NCBI RefSeq assembly: GCF_002776525.5 | Contig: NC_045443.1 | Span: forward strand, 43,255,747-43,319,746 | DNA: 64,000 bases | DNA from: Piliocolobus tephrosceles | Taxonomy: Eukaryota > Chordata > Mammalia > Primates > Cercopithecidae | Direction: 5' to 3' | Part shown: one piece after another, positions 27,501 through 42,500 of the stretch | Layout of the letters: each line of letters opens with the position of its first letter | How positions within the stretch are numbered: position 1 is the first letter of the stretch | The notes under the pieces: model-generated | Databases searched by the model: none | The model's input: only the letters and a program-made list of their open reading frames with translations | What the model was told of the DNA's origin: nothing | Position numbers and translations under genes: made by a program

Positions 27501-30500
27501 TGATTAGGCTAATAAGGAATTATCTTAATAACATCCCATCAATGCCTCCATGTTCTAAATGTAGTAACAAGCTTAGACACATTTTAATAACCACCATATA
27601 CAAAATCTAATCATTCATAAAATGCAGTTCAAATACATGCAACTCATAAAAGAGAGTGGAAGACTAATCTGTCAAAAGCATAATTTGTCTGTAGCAAAAT
27701 TTGAAAATGTTCAACTAGTTCATCTCAATAAATACTAAAATTCTAAAGTATTCGCTTTTTAAAAAGTGTTTTATTTCTTTATAACTGTTCAGTTCATATT
27801 TTCCAAAGGTTCATGGAGTGCAATATGGGGCAGGCTATAATTAAACTTTGTTTAATTTCTCATAAGACTGGTGTTTAAACTAGTCAATGGTTAGCTCCTC
27901 AATTTATTATAAAATGTTCCAGTTAAATGGAGTCATGTATACATAATAATAGCTGGCCAGTGTGGTTTTAGCTAATGTAAAAGTCAAAGAATTACAAACA
28001 TAATTCAGTGTCCCAGAAATAGAAAATAAACACTTCAGGTATTACACTGCCCAGAGTACTTGAAGTCTCTTCATAGCTTGCTCACTCCCACATTGCCTCA
28101 GGAGTAACATTTTCTGCTTGGAATATGCACAAGAGAATGAAAGGTCTGCTTACTTTTAAAACCTTGGAAGCTATAATATAAAAACATGGAATCTTTGTTC
28201 TGGATTTATAAAGACCTAAGGAAAAACTGAAGCTTTTGAAATGAAGTCATTTTAAACTAGACAAACAGGTATATAATTGAGGGTTCACTTTAAGTGACAA
28301 CATTATTTCCTCATTGTCCATGACAATTTAATTTATATTTTGCTGCAACTGTTTCTCTAGATAAATACTCCCATAGGTCTTCTAATCACTCTAGGTCAAA
28401 TTAGTCTTTCTTTTTAATAATCAAATTGCTGTACAGAGAGAGAAGATCATTTGCTCCATAATGTCACCATAAAAATAATTCACCCTGGTTTTAACAAAAT
28501 CAAACATGTCCTCAGCTTACCTGTTTCTTTTGAACAGATCAATAGGAGGTTTATTGAATATATAGACAGCAATGTCACTGAAGTCAAAAGAACCCTAAGG
28601 CAAAGAAAATAAATCTTGTTGTAATAACCAGAAAAGAATATATTCTGACATTACAGTTTAGAAGGGCAAAGTTTTATTTGTATGGTTAACACAATTTGTT
28701 AATAGTATCCAAATTTTGGAACCTATTAGTCATCCCTGTTTTAAAATCCTCAATAAAAATGTCCTACCAAATAAAGAAGTGCTCTTTAGAATCTGAGTAA
28801 CAGTTCAAATTCTTCATGTAATTCAAAGCCCAAACAGCTCTCTGGGAGCATTTCAGTTGCGATGACTTTAAAACAACAATATGAAAGAAAGCTTTTGTAG
28901 TCTATGTTGCACTCTCTGTTATATCCGGGTGAGAAAGTATGAGAATGGGGTGGTAGGGGCAAAGAGAAAGGCTGGCAGTGACCTTAGGAGAATGACCACC
29001 TGACTTTGGGCAACTTGCTTAACATTTCCCATCTCTGGATTCCTTGCCCATAATATAAAGATACAAGCCAAATGATGTCTAGGGTTCTGTTCATCTATCA
29101 CTTCGTGGCTATTTTAACATCTATATATTAGGCTAATAATGTAATTTACTTTTCTTGCACCTGGTTCCTCTTAGATGAATAAGCACCCCTTGCTAACTAG
29201 TAGGAAAATTTGACAATCAAGTATAATGAAAAGACTTTTTTGAATGATGAACTCATGTTTTTGTTTTAGTACATCTGGCTCATCATCAAACCCTTCTCAA
29301 GAAAAAGTGCAGTTAAAATGATGTGGGAGATTATATAGATCTTTTCTGAAACATTTGGCTAAAACAGACATGATAATTGAAAATAAAGCCTATTTATTAA
29401 AAAAGAAGAAAAAAAAAATCCAGTCCCCAAATGAAACCACTCACTTCCTGATGTGGGAAAATATATCCCTAGAACAATACATTACTGCAATTGACTCTAC
29501 GTTTGAGTCATTAAAAGCAATTATTTTTCCGCCAAGTGCTGTTGAGAGGCACTTGGCACATCATGCCGTTCGCTCTGCGTGGGCTGCTTCCACCTGGCTC
29601 TTCCCCCTCCCAGCACACCTGTTGAAGGCTGCTCTAGGCCCCAGCTCATATACCAACTCCTCAGTCGCCTTCCCTGGCCCCAGGCAGAATGACTGCTCCT
29701 CAGCTGTCTACGATCCTACTGCGTTTTGTTTCTCCCACATACGAGGCAGCCATGAGGAGATAAACCGGGTGTACAGAATGGTCAACAGCAGAACAGATGA
29801 ACTGCCAGAAACTGGCCAGCAAGCAAACGAGGGACAGAGCTCAGCAGAGGCAAAACAAACACTAGGAGAAAGAACGAAAGACCTAACACTTTGCGTAAAG
29901 GCCCAGCTGATCTGCCAATAAAGGGGAATTTAAGTTAAGATATGATTGATAAGGAAGTGCATTCAGATCTGGACTTATTTCCCTAAAATCCTTGAGTGAG
30001 GAGGCTGATTGATATGGTTTGGCTGTGTCCCCACCCAAATCTCATCTTGAATTGTAGCTCCCATAATTCCCGGTGGAAGATGATTGAATCATGGGGGCAG
30101 TTCCCCCATACTGTTCTTGTGGTAGTGAATAAGTCTCACAAGATCTGATGGTTTCTTTTAATAAGGGGAAACCCCTTTTGCTTGTCTCTCAATTCTCTCT
30201 CATCTGTGGGCAAGTAAGATGTGCCATTAGCCTTCTGCCATAATTGTGAGGCCTCCCCAGCCACGTGGAACTGTGAGTCTGTTAAACCTCTTTTTCTTTA
30301 TAAATTACCCAGTCTCAGGAATGTCTTTATCAGGAGCATGAAAATGGACTAATACACTGATTAAGAGGGTAGGTCACTTATTATCTCTTCAGGTTGAGGG
30401 ATGTGAGAAACGGAGAGCAAGCATTTATTAACCAACGCAGTAGTTCTGAGACACGTAATGGAACAGGATTTGATATGCTCTGTCACAGAGTAAGATACAG

Positions 30501-33500
30501 GACCTAATTGTGGCATGATTTTTTTTTCCCATCAAGCAAGATAAGCAATATTTATGTCAAAGAAGCAAGCTTTGGGTTTCCTGCAGAGTTCATTCGTGTT
30601 TTCAGGGACACAACACTAAGTAGCCGCTTCTACATGAACATGTGACAGGCCCTAGAAGATTTCCGTGTGGCACAGAAGAGTGCAGGCTTCCTAGCAGGGA
30701 TAAAATAAGTGATATCTTAGGATGAGCCAGATGCTATTTGGGAGTGACCATGTGCCCTACTGGGTCTACTCTGCTGGGACCAAAGGTGAGCAAAGGGATT
30801 TTCTCATGGGCCCAAGGCTAATGTATAAAGACTATGACCTTGTAGGAACTATCTATGTGCCTAGCAGGAGGGGATAATTATGAATATTTACCTAATGATT
30901 TACAAAAGGCCCTAACCCTGGAGAACTCGGTATTTATTAGCAAAAGAAACATTCTAAGGAAACATTTGCTGTGTTCCCTCAGTCAGTAGCCCCCGCAACC
31001 ACATGGTTCTGGCACATGGCTGTGTCTTAACACAATCTATGTGTTGAATCTCTTTGTAGATGATGCTTGTGGCATCTGGCCCTTTGAGCACTATAAACTG
31101 CTCTATCCCCTTTTCAAGTGGGAGAAAAGTGTTGATTAGGGAAGAGTTTAGTAGTATTCACTTATCTTCCTCACCCCACTTAAACACAACAGAATGAGGT
31201 GCTCCCACAGTGATGCAAACAACCCCCTCCCATGTTTAAGAGACATAACACTGCACCTCAGAGTACTCAGAGTCTGACAGTTTTGCTTTTAACTGTCTGA
31301 TCTGCAAAGACTCTCTTCTTAGTCCTTTCCCAAATGTAGATCTTCTCTTCTAAGACTGAAAACTACTATAAAGGAAAACCCCCTTTTCTATCAGATCACT
31401 AAGAGGCAAACTGTAAAAGTAAAATTCTAAGAATACTTTAGCCTATACCAGAATCTGGCATTAATAGGATTAAAATTTAGAAAGTTTGCCTCCTTGTTCA
31501 GATTCTTAGAAGGAAGGACTATGTTGTCTAGTTGACCCTAATAGATCCTAGACAGGGTTAGAAAAATCAAATCATAGATGTCTTGAGACACAGAAACCAT
31601 GACACCTAAGAGAAAGACGAAAGAGGAATAACTGGACAGAACGTATTGACTTGTTTGAACACTTCTGTTTAGAGCATGATTATGCCCCTAATTGTCCAGG
31701 TAGATATCTGTACATATAATTATGGTTTCCTGGAAGAGAAACACATGCTGGGATTCCTGTGCTAACACAGAGGAACACAAGTGATTCCTTTTAAAAATTT
31801 CATCTGGATGTAATTTAAGCTTCAACATTGTTAACCACCGACCACAAGTATTAATATGGCTGGGACAAAAACTGGTTGCTAAAAAAGGCGTACTTACATG
31901 GGGACTACAGCTCAGTGATTGATAATAGGGCTGCCAAGGTGTTGATATTTCAGACTTATGTTCATCTTTGAGGGGAAGATCTAGAGCATGTAACTGTACA
32001 TGGGTCATGGGGAAGGGGTGGCAAGACAGTTAGAATCGCAAAGAATGTGGTCAGGAACCTTCAAGAGTCCTTGTGTCAGCAACATTATGAAAGATGTGGT
32101 GCAGGACATTCTAGTAGATTTTTGAGTCTCCTGAGAAGAAACTTAGAATTTTAGACTCCTGAAGCAGGGAGAGACTTTCAGAGAGGACCTAGTCCAGCAC
32201 AGGGTTTTCACCCAGGACGGGAAACCCTTACACTCCATGCCAACACACAGGCATCCAGGTCTACAAAGTGTCTTTTAAAAGGGGACATATTATGCAACCC
32301 ATTCTGTTTCTGAAAAGTTCCTTGCCTGGAACTGAGGCTCAGCTGAAATCACTGTTGCTACTTCTATCCTTGGGTCCTCATTTTACCTTCTGGACCTATC
32401 TGAATCTACTTGAAATCTAACACCTCTCCTACCTAACAGTCCTGAGGGTGCTCATTTTAAGATTGTGCTCTTTAACTCAAACATCTTTAATTCTTTGAAC
32501 TGTTCATCATGTGATGAAGTGTTTGGGCTGTTTACATCTCAGCGATGGTCCAGTTCCTCAACCATCCTTTTTAAAGGCTATGTGCTGAGATGAACACAAT
32601 GCTATAACATCAGATTTGGTCCAAACAGTGCAAAGCATGATAGGATTTTGAAATTCTTTGAGTCGGACATCTTTCTTCTTTCAAGATGATCTATTTTGGA
32701 ATTCATTTTTATGGTAACCACACACTTTTCATTCTTTTTGAGCTTCTGGTGTGAATGCTACTAGACTGTCTTCCTAATTCTATCTTGTGTACTTTTTTTG
32801 TTAGTTTTTGAAGCTAAGTGCAAGACCTATATTTGTTTTCATCACATTTTATCTTTCAAGTCTCATGATCTCTTCTTAAATTGTTGATCCTTTTTACTTA
32901 TATATTAACCACTGCATCTAACTTCATATCTTAAGTGTACCTTCATCCAAGTCACTGGTATCAACTGTGAATAGAACAAGACCATCTGGAAATGGCCCAT
33001 TGTCCAGTCAACTGCTTGAAGCCTGGAAGTTGATCTTATCTCTCACCCATTCCCTCATCCTTTATATCTAGTTCATTGGCAAGTGCCCTATCATTTCTAC
33101 CTCCAAAATTGATCCCAAATCCACAGGCATTTTGTTCCCATCTCCACTCTAGTGTGAGCCATCATCTTTAATTTCTGGATAACTGTGATCATCTTTACTT
33201 GTCTCCCTTTACTTGTCTCCTCACATCCATCTTCCACCCAGCAGCCAGAGTAATCTTTTTATTTTATTGTGTTATTATGTGTCTCCATCACTAGATTATA
33301 AGACAGACCATGACAGCTTAATTCACCTATTTACATTCAACATCAAACACACACATAACAGAGTCTTCACTGAGAATCAATGAATTTACAAACATTAGAA
33401 TCTCATTGGCAAGTTATGTGAGATTACGCCAAATATCTTAACTAAAATCAAGTCTCCCTCTATGAAGATACTCCTGTGATCTACTTAGCTCACCTTATCT

Positions 33501-36500
33501 CAAAAGATGATACTAGTTTAGTGACTATTTACAAAAACTCTGTTGGTCTCTACAGAGCAATGTTTTCTGCAGTCATTGCACATAAACAAGCCATTTAATA
33601 ATTTTCTCTACACTATTTCTTGGCATCTACTTTTTGCCATTTTTGAAAGTTGGGATTAAATTAGCCTATTTCTAATCCTCTGGGGATACTCTTGCTTTCC
33701 ATGATTTTTAAAAAGATTTCTGATAGTGTTTTAGACAAAGTGGCATGAGGAAAAAAAGAAAAAAAGAAAAAGATTTCTGACAGTGGTCCTAGATATATTT
33801 ACTCTTTTTGCTGCAAGAAAATTTTGACTCATCTTTTAAACAATGAACATCTAAAAAAACGTTATTTGTCAATGTTTTGAATCATATTAACAGAATTGTA
33901 ATTATTTGGTCTCCATAATTTACCCAAAGATTGTATGAATAATGTTATTATTATTTTCATATTTAAAAGTACCATATGCTAATAAAGTGGAAAGCTGTGA
34001 CAACAAATAAAACCAAAACATTTAATGTGATTGAAATGTTTTATACCGTGATTGTGGTGGTGATTTCACAACTGTATTTGGGTAAACTTAACAAATCTCA
34101 CCCTTTAAATTGGGAAATTTTATTGTATATAAAGGATATCCCCAAACAAACAAATAAACAAAAAACAACCAACAAACAAAAACCAACCTCAGGACACTTT
34201 AAGGGAGACAAGACTATATTTTAAAAGCCTAGCTACACAGCAACAAATCATATGACATCCTCCCAACACAGCATCAGAGCCTTTGGTAGGGGTGGAGGTA
34301 AAACAGCCCTCACTGCTTCAGATCCAGAAATAGCTCAGATGGGGGTGTTTGGGGCTGCTGTGCAGCTGAGTGCTTTCAACTCCTCCAGGACCCATTCCTC
34401 CCCCAAAGAAGAGGGAACCGTTACCAGCAGCCCTCCCTAGCATGACTCTCCCTTGCCAAGTTGAAAGCAGCTATTCTCAAACTTTAACGTGTGTGCAAAT
34501 TAGGATCTTGTTAAAATGGATCAAGTCATGGGTCAGGACCTGAGATTCAGCATTTCTAACAAGCTGCCAGATGCTGCTGCTGCTACTGGTCCATGGACCT
34601 CCCTGGAAGCAGCAAGGCTGAAAGCGCTGAGTTCTGGCCATGTGGCGTATACATCCCAGTTCTTTCTGTTTCTCAGTCCACTGTGCTGTGTGCATCACCT
34701 GCCACACTGTCTGTGGTAAGGTGTTGTGCCAACACTGCAGCTCAGTTACCTGTAAACACAGACCCCACGGCTACCCAGGTAAGGTGGCAGTGAAGAAATC
34801 ACTTACAGCTGAATCATTCTCATTGCTGTGCGATGCTGACTAGCTTCTAGTATGAAAAGTAAGGTCTCGTCTACTTCTTTTACTTCTTTTGGCTGACTTC
34901 CTCAAGCATTACTTTTTTTTTTTTTCCCTTGAGACAGAGTCTCGCTCTGTCACCCAGGCTGGAATGCAGTGGTGCAATATTGGCTCACTGCAACCTCTGC
35001 CTCCCAGGTTCAAGCAATTCTTCCTCAGTCTCTTGAGTAGCTGGGATTACAGGTACGTGCCACCACAACTGGCTAATTTTTGTATTTTTTTAGTAGAAAG
35101 GGGTTTCACCATATTGGCCAGGATGATCTCGAACTCCTGACCTCAGGTGATCCACCCACCTCAAGCATTATTTGTTTCAGCAGGAAACATATTTAAATAT
35201 TATTTTCAACCTCCCCTCCCCCATGTTTCACTCCTTCCAAAAGGGATCTGAGGCTTACTAAAATATGTAATTCTTCCTCTTCTAAATCCAGTTAGAAGCA
35301 TAAAACTTTTACTATCCTCAATTAAATAAGCAGGCTAGTACATATAAAAACTCCTTGAGCTGGGGTAAAAGTGGTCTTTATTACTAGTCCTCCTTTGATC
35401 TATCACTGTCTTCTGTTAACCCACAGCCCTCAATCCAAAACTTTCAGACATGCTGCTGGTTGAGGCAGAGTATTTACAAGGAAAATTTAGAATCCAGGAC
35501 AAGAAACTCAGACAAACCATAGGAAATGCATCAGTTCTGGGCTAGTTTAACTATCTTTCTCCACTCCTCTCTGCTGTTGCTGGCCTCTCCCTCACCCTCT
35601 TCTACATCTTACTTCCTGTCTACCTTCTCAAGGGTCTCAACCCTCCTGCATCTTCACCCTGCACTTTCCTGCTCATCTTTCATCTCCACCAACTCTCCCT
35701 GCTTCTCCATCCCACCCCCAATTATTCTAGGGGAAATACCTGTATAAAGATTTGAAAACACTGTTGAAGAGACTAGAACAATAGCTGAAAATGATGGAGG
35801 GGTTGGACAGTGGGGAGGACCCAACTGAGAATAGAGACCAAGAATTTGGTGTCGCTCTGTCTATGCGGTTGGAAAGCTCAGCTTCAGGGGTTTTCCAGGC
35901 CAGTGTGACAGCCAGCCAGTGGAAACAGGAAGTAGGGCATGAGTAGAAGGTTTAAGTGAGGGACCAGAGGCTCTCAGTGAGGCTCAAGGACAGGAATAGT
36001 GGTTTCTGGCCCAGGGAAGCAATGCCAATGGGAGACTTAAGGGGTGAGGAAAGAGACACAGAAGAAGAATCCTGGCCGGGCGTGGTGGCTCACACCTGTA
36101 ATTCCAGCACTTTGGGAGGCCGGGATGGGTGGATTGCCTGAGCTCAGGAGTTCGTGACCAGCTTGGATAACATGGTGAAACCCCATATCTACGTATCTAC
36201 TAAAATACAAAAAATGAGCTGGGTTTGGCGGCCTGTGCCTGTAGTCCCAGCTACTCGGGAGGCTGAGGCAGGAGAATGGCGTGAACCTGGGAGGCGGAGG
36301 TTGCAGTGAGCTGAGATCATGTCACTGCACTGCAGCCTGGGCGACAGAGTGAGACACCATCTCAAAAAAAAAAAAAAAAAAAAAAAAATCTTTTGTTTAA
36401 TGAGAGCTCAGATGGAAAGAGGCAGGCCCAAAAGTGAAGAGAGAGGGACAAGGTGTTCTGAGCCCCTAAATTCATATGAAAATGTTGAATAGTTTGAAAA

Positions 36501-39500
36501 ATTCAAAATGATCTTTTATATGAAAATGGGTTTTGTCAAGCTCTTTAATTTACCTTAAGGTATTCAATATAATTAATAAAACACTTTACTGATCATTAAT
36601 AATATCAAATGTTGGGGTATTCACTCTATGTCAGGCCCATTCTACACACTTTTTAAAATGCTTCACTTATGAGTAGTACTATTACTATCCTTATTTCACA
36701 GATAAGGTAAATAAGGTAACCAGGGAGGTTACATATTTTGTCTAAGGTCACACAGCTAGTGTCAGAGCACTCAAACCCTGGTAGTATGACTCCAAAGTCC
36801 CTACCCATCACGTTGCATTGTCTGTTAAAGTCAAACATCTATAGAGGAATAACACTGTAAAAAATAAGACCTAAACACAAAACAAAAATCTTAGAATGAA
36901 ATACGTTGCAATGTTAATAGAGCTTGTCTAAGGTGAGCCTGAACACTCTGAACAGAGAGACTTTGAGTGATTTCTTTATACTTTATTTCATTTATTTTAT
37001 GCATTTTCAAAATGGTTTAATGATTATCTTAGTTTTACAATAAAAATATAAAGAACTTTTCAAGTGACCATATTATTATTTTAACCCCTTTTTAGGGGAG
37101 AGTTGCATTTGTTTAAGTCCCAAGCTCATTAATATAGTCCCTGTTTGATTAAGGAGATCACAAAACACTTACAGAAAAGAGTAGATAATTATTCAGTCCC
37201 AAAGTGGATTTCTTAATCACTAAATTCTGATCAAATTTCAAAATTCTGAGGGTCAGAAGACCAGCACACGGTGACTTTGTAGCATGTGATCATGTATAAT
37301 GCTTACAAATTAGATTAGGGAATTAAATGGGTGGTTTTAAAAGGCCAGGCAGGAAACAGGTGGAGACCAATTATTTGAACAGTTCATTCCATTTCTTTCC
37401 TTGTAGGTAAATCTAAGTTTTGTGGTGCAAAGCTTCTCTTAAACTAGCCTCACTGTCAGTTAGGTATTTTGTTTTGTCTAGAAAAAGAAATATGCATTGC
37501 TGGTGGCCAATTCAAATAGTATCTAATATAATCCTAAAAAGAAAGAGGAATCTAAAAGAAGTATGCCGGTAAAAATAGAATTTTAGTTTAGTTGGTTCTT
37601 TGTAAAAAAGTTAAAGACAGGTCTGAGCTTAAATGAGGATGTTGTACCAGTAAGAAAGAGAGCCATGTACCACTACCACTTCCTGTTTTTAACCTATAGT
37701 GGGTAGAGGGTTGTGGGTTTTGTGGGTGCTCCATTTATAACTCTTGACACTCTTGATGTGTCCTTGTTCCTCTTTTACCATTCCATAAGGACAAGTCATT
37801 TCCCTTCTCCTCAAACCTAAATCCTTACTCTTTATCATACTCTAAAGATGTTAACTCTTGAGTGACAGAAAAACCCCATGTGACTTGAAATAAAGGAATA
37901 TGCTGTTCTCAATGGGACTTTTGTTCCAGTAGAAAGGTGGATTGGGGGTTTCATTCATATTTTCCCATTCTGTTTTTGTGGTAACAAAGCACATTTAAGG
38001 AGAAACAGGAGGCTTAAGAGGAGCACCCAATAGACTTGTTGCTCTCCTCTTCACAGATATCAGTCATCTTGGGCAAGTTACTCAACCTGTCTGTTAATTT
38101 TAGTTTTGTAATCGCCCAAGGGGTTCACCTTGCCTGCTGCCTAGACAGAACCAATTTATCGAGAGACGGGAATTGCAATGGAGAAAGAGTAATTCACACA
38201 GAGCCAGCTATGCAGGAGACTGGAGTTTTATTGTTACTCCAATCAGTCTCCCAGAGCATTCGCAGATCAGAGTTCTTAAAGATAATTTGGCGGCTAGGGG
38301 CTTGGGAAGTGGGGAGTGATGATTGGTTAGGTTGGATGTGAAATCATAGGGGGTTGAAGTGAGATTTTCTTGCTGTCTTCTGTTCCTGGGTGTGATGGCA
38401 GAACTGGTTGGGCCAGATTACCAGTCTGGGTGGTGTCAGCTGATCCACTGAGCACAACTCTGCAAAATCTCTCAAGCACTGAGCTTAGGTTTCACAATAG
38501 TGATGTTACCCCCAGAAGCAATTTGGGGCGGTTCAGACTCTTGGAGCCAGAGGCTGCATGACTCTTAAACTGTAATTTCTAACCGTGTAGTTAATTTGTT
38601 AGTCCTGCAAAGGCAGACTGGACCCCAGGCAAGAAGGGGGTCTTTTTGGAAAAGGGCTGTTACCAATTTTGTTTCAGAGTCAAACCATGAACTGAATTCC
38701 TTCCCAAAGTTAGTTCGGCCTATGCCCAGGAATGAACAAGGACAGCTTAAGGGTTAAAGCAAGGTAGAGTCGGTTAGGTCTGATGTCTTTCACTGTCATA
38801 ATTTCCTCAGTTATGATTTTGCAAAGGCGGTTTCAGTTTCTTTATCTATAAAATGGGGGTGATTAACAGGGTCGTTATAAAGATCTGATGAAACAATGTA
38901 CACTTTATAACTATCTTTTCTTTTTTAGAGTCCTTTATACAATTTAAAGTCATCAATCTTACCTAGCCAGCCACACAAAAGGAGGCTGCGGGTGGCTTTG
39001 GTCTGCAGGCTGTCCCTTGCTGACCCCTGATATAGATGTAGATCTTTGATATCATGTGCCTGACATAAGGTAAAGTCTGTGGCCAGAGAACAAAGCAAAA
39101 CTAACTGGCCCACAAAGTAGCAGTTTTCCAATTAAACCAACTACCACTCCGTGAGTAATAAAAGTTCAAGCTAACCTTGAAAATCCAGCTCTCTGCACCA
39201 TACTTAACCTGCTCTATTGTGCTAACACACACCTGGCCTACTGTAAACCAGACGAGTAAAGGCATTCTACAAATCATGAGGTGAATAATGCTGTCAAACC
39301 ATAGCCAGTATAGTTAAGTTGCCTGTTGCAGGCTAAGAAAAATACACTGTACCAAAACAGAGGTCACACTGTTGTCCCTGGATAGGACCAAGGCACCTGA
39401 TGCAACTCAGCATAAATAGGATTGAGTGAACTCAGGGTGTACGCTCTTGTGCGTGTGCATGTGTGCGTGCACACACGCGCACGCACACACACACACACAC

Positions 39501-42500
39501 CCTACTTTTCTGGGGCCAAGAGAATTGAATTCTTGGAAGCCCCTTATCCGATGCATCACAGATGACTCATAAACTAGCAATAGCTGCTCAACTTCTAAAA
39601 ACAATGGGTGGGACTCATCTCCTACGCATCTACGCATGCCAACTATTTCTGTTTACAAAATAGGCACTCATTGTTAGCGCAACACTAACCACTTTCCCAT
39701 TTCCCTATTTCTGAAAAGCTTCTTAATCCAGTGGATTTCAATAGAGTTCAATGACACTGCCACTGTCCCTTGTCCATTATTTCAAATGTTGGCAAGCCTG
39801 AATGTGCCATTTCTCCCTCTCCCGGGTTATTACTCCCAAACAACAGACTCTGAGGCCAACGATTTTTGTTGCCAGCCAAAGGACAATTTTCTCTTCAAAT
39901 CATTTCTAAGGAACCGTGACTATAACTCAAAGAATTCTAAAAACAAGAAACTGATTGGCAAGAGGAAAGATGAATGTGACTAGCCCCGTGGACCTCCTAG
40001 GATCATCCGGAAGAGCAGGGTTTCCTTATTGACTTCCTCTTAACTGCTCTGTCTTTAGATCACAAGGTCTGGTTTGGTATTTCCTAAGGAGGCAAAGAAC
40101 TGCTCACTTAGGAATGCATAGAGGAGATGACTTACGATTTATAAGGAATAACTTGATAAATAGCACACAGACCATCTTCGTTGCCACTGAGAGCAAAATT
40201 ATTATCTTGGTAGGTGTCATTCAAACTGTTTGGCATATGTATAAAGTAATAAAGCAATGATAGCTTAAGAATAGGCCCAGTTTGTATAAAGGTATGCTGC
40301 AATCTCACTGCAACTTAGTAGAATTTGCTAAAAAATATTTAGAGACATCAGAAAGTGATGCTGGTGCAGTTGGTTAAGAATATGATTCTCCTGATAGAAT
40401 GAGAAGACTGTTTTTTGCGATGGGATAATAAAGATCAAATTCCTATAATATATGAGCAAGGACTTAGGGCAATGTGCTGATGGATCTATAGTTCTAATTC
40501 TATTTCTATTTGCTCCTTATGTAGGCTCAATTGTAAAACACTAAATTTAAAGAGAGAAGGAACCTGGTAGTCTGATCTCAGTTCACACAGACCCTTATAT
40601 TTTTAGACTTATCCTTACTGGAAGGGGTACTTACTGGTTTGTTTGTAAACATGGATCATAGACAATACAATGGTGCATTGTTTTGTTGGTAGGATAATTA
40701 CAAATGGCCCACAAAGGCAAATATTGAGAGACAGACAGAGAGACAGGGAAAGAGAGAGGGCCAGAGAATTCACCTACAATTAAGTAAACAATCCACCAAA
40801 GTGAAGGTAATTGCTGTAACTGACAATGACAATTACTGTCCTCTTCCCAAATAGCAATTTAACAACAAATGCCCTTTTGCAATACTAACTTCATCTAGTA
40901 TTTCTTAGTAGTCTCAGAACTATTTTGAATTTTCAAATGAAGGAGGCATTCCTAGGAAAGTAGACAATGAGCAGCCAGTCCCATGCTGACTTTGTGATTA
41001 TTATCAGCACATCTCCACAGCCTACTAAAATTTTGAGAGTGAATTAAATCTTTCAGTTGATGTTTTTCCTCTCTGATAAATTCATAACAATAATGAGAGC
41101 CACTGTTTTGCCCTAAAGCCTTGTTTCTGGTTTTGCAAAATCTAATTCTTACATATCCATTCACTCATTTCAGTAAAACTTCGCCGAGAAGCAGCTACAT
41201 GCAAACGCTGTTCTAGAACTTGTTAGGGGGAGGAGGATGATTTCAACAAGGAAGAATTTGGCATTAATCCTGCCCTTGTAGGGCTCAGCGTTCAATAGGG
41301 AAGGTAAAATGTATGCCTAAATAATGGAAGTGATACTTACTATTAGAAAGATACAAATTACACCAAAAAGGAAAGGAAGAGAGACCTCCCTTCCACCTGG
41401 GAGGATCAGACAACCAGTTTTGGAGGAGATAACATCCGATCTAGGTCTTCCAGGACCATGAGGATTCAGAAGACAGAAATGAGACAGGGTAGGGGTGGGC
41501 TGGTGGAAAGACCGAGGTAAGGATTTCAAGGCAGGCAGCTTGTACAGAAAAGGGAAGGTTAGTGTGGCAGAAGCCGAGGTCATCTGAAGGGAGAAGAGAT
41601 TGAAAATACAGTCTGGAACAAGTGGTACAGCATTGACAGAGTCCTCATTCTAGCTTCATGGGCTAACTATCTATATCAAAAATATATTTTCTCTCTCAAG
41701 TTTTTAGTAGGCAAGAGGAAAAGGAGAAAGTCTTATTGCACTGGTGTTAAGTTCTTCAAAAAAACAAATTTTTTCAACTAGCTTTTTTTCCTCTAAAAGC
41801 ATGTTAAAAATAAATTTAAAGACTCTAAACTTTCCATCTCCACTCCACCTCTAGACCCTTTCTCACTCTCCAGAAGTAACCACTGTCAACAGTTATCTTG
41901 TGTACCCTCCCCAAATATTCTGAGCAATATAATGTACACATATAGACACACCCTCCTTCCATGCTCACTTCCACCCAATATTCAGTTTGTAATCATGTAA
42001 TAGTACTGTGTTACACAGTATTAACAACAAGACTCCGTCTCAAAAAAAAAAAATAATAATACTATGCTACACAGTAACATAGTGTTACACACTATGTTCC
42101 CAGTTACAACGAAGGAGATTTTTCCTCACCTGCCCATATAAGTCTATTTTACTCTTTTAAGTAGTAGTCTAATACTCTATTTTATGAAAGTACCATGATT
42201 ATTTAACAAGTTTCCTAGGTTTAGACTTGGTATTATTTGATTTTGCTATTACTTGGTGTTTAATTCTGAGTTAAAAAATGTTTAGTTACTTCTTTCAGGA
42301 GTTCAAGGACTCCTGAAAACAATGGGAAATCTTAAATTGCACATGCAGGAACCCACATGACAAATATGAAGCAGCTGAGAGATTTATTGGTTTCGCAATA
42401 CACCTTAGGCATACATTTTACTTGTGAACAGGAACCTGACATTCTCAGTCTACAGTTTGGTACACTTGATATTGCCAAGCTGTTTTCATGACAATAAAGG

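Noticed and set aside
29355..29921. 188-codon plus-strand open frame, the longest outside L1
   Set aside because: No family resemblance, a lysine run from a poly(A) tract, part of it overlaps L2-like text, and it lies antisense inside an intron. Treated as chance.
33710..33796. Imperfect repeat AAAAAGATTTCTGA(T/C)AGTG around an A/G-rich run
   Set aside because: Short and imperfect; probably simple slippage. Not enough to call an element.
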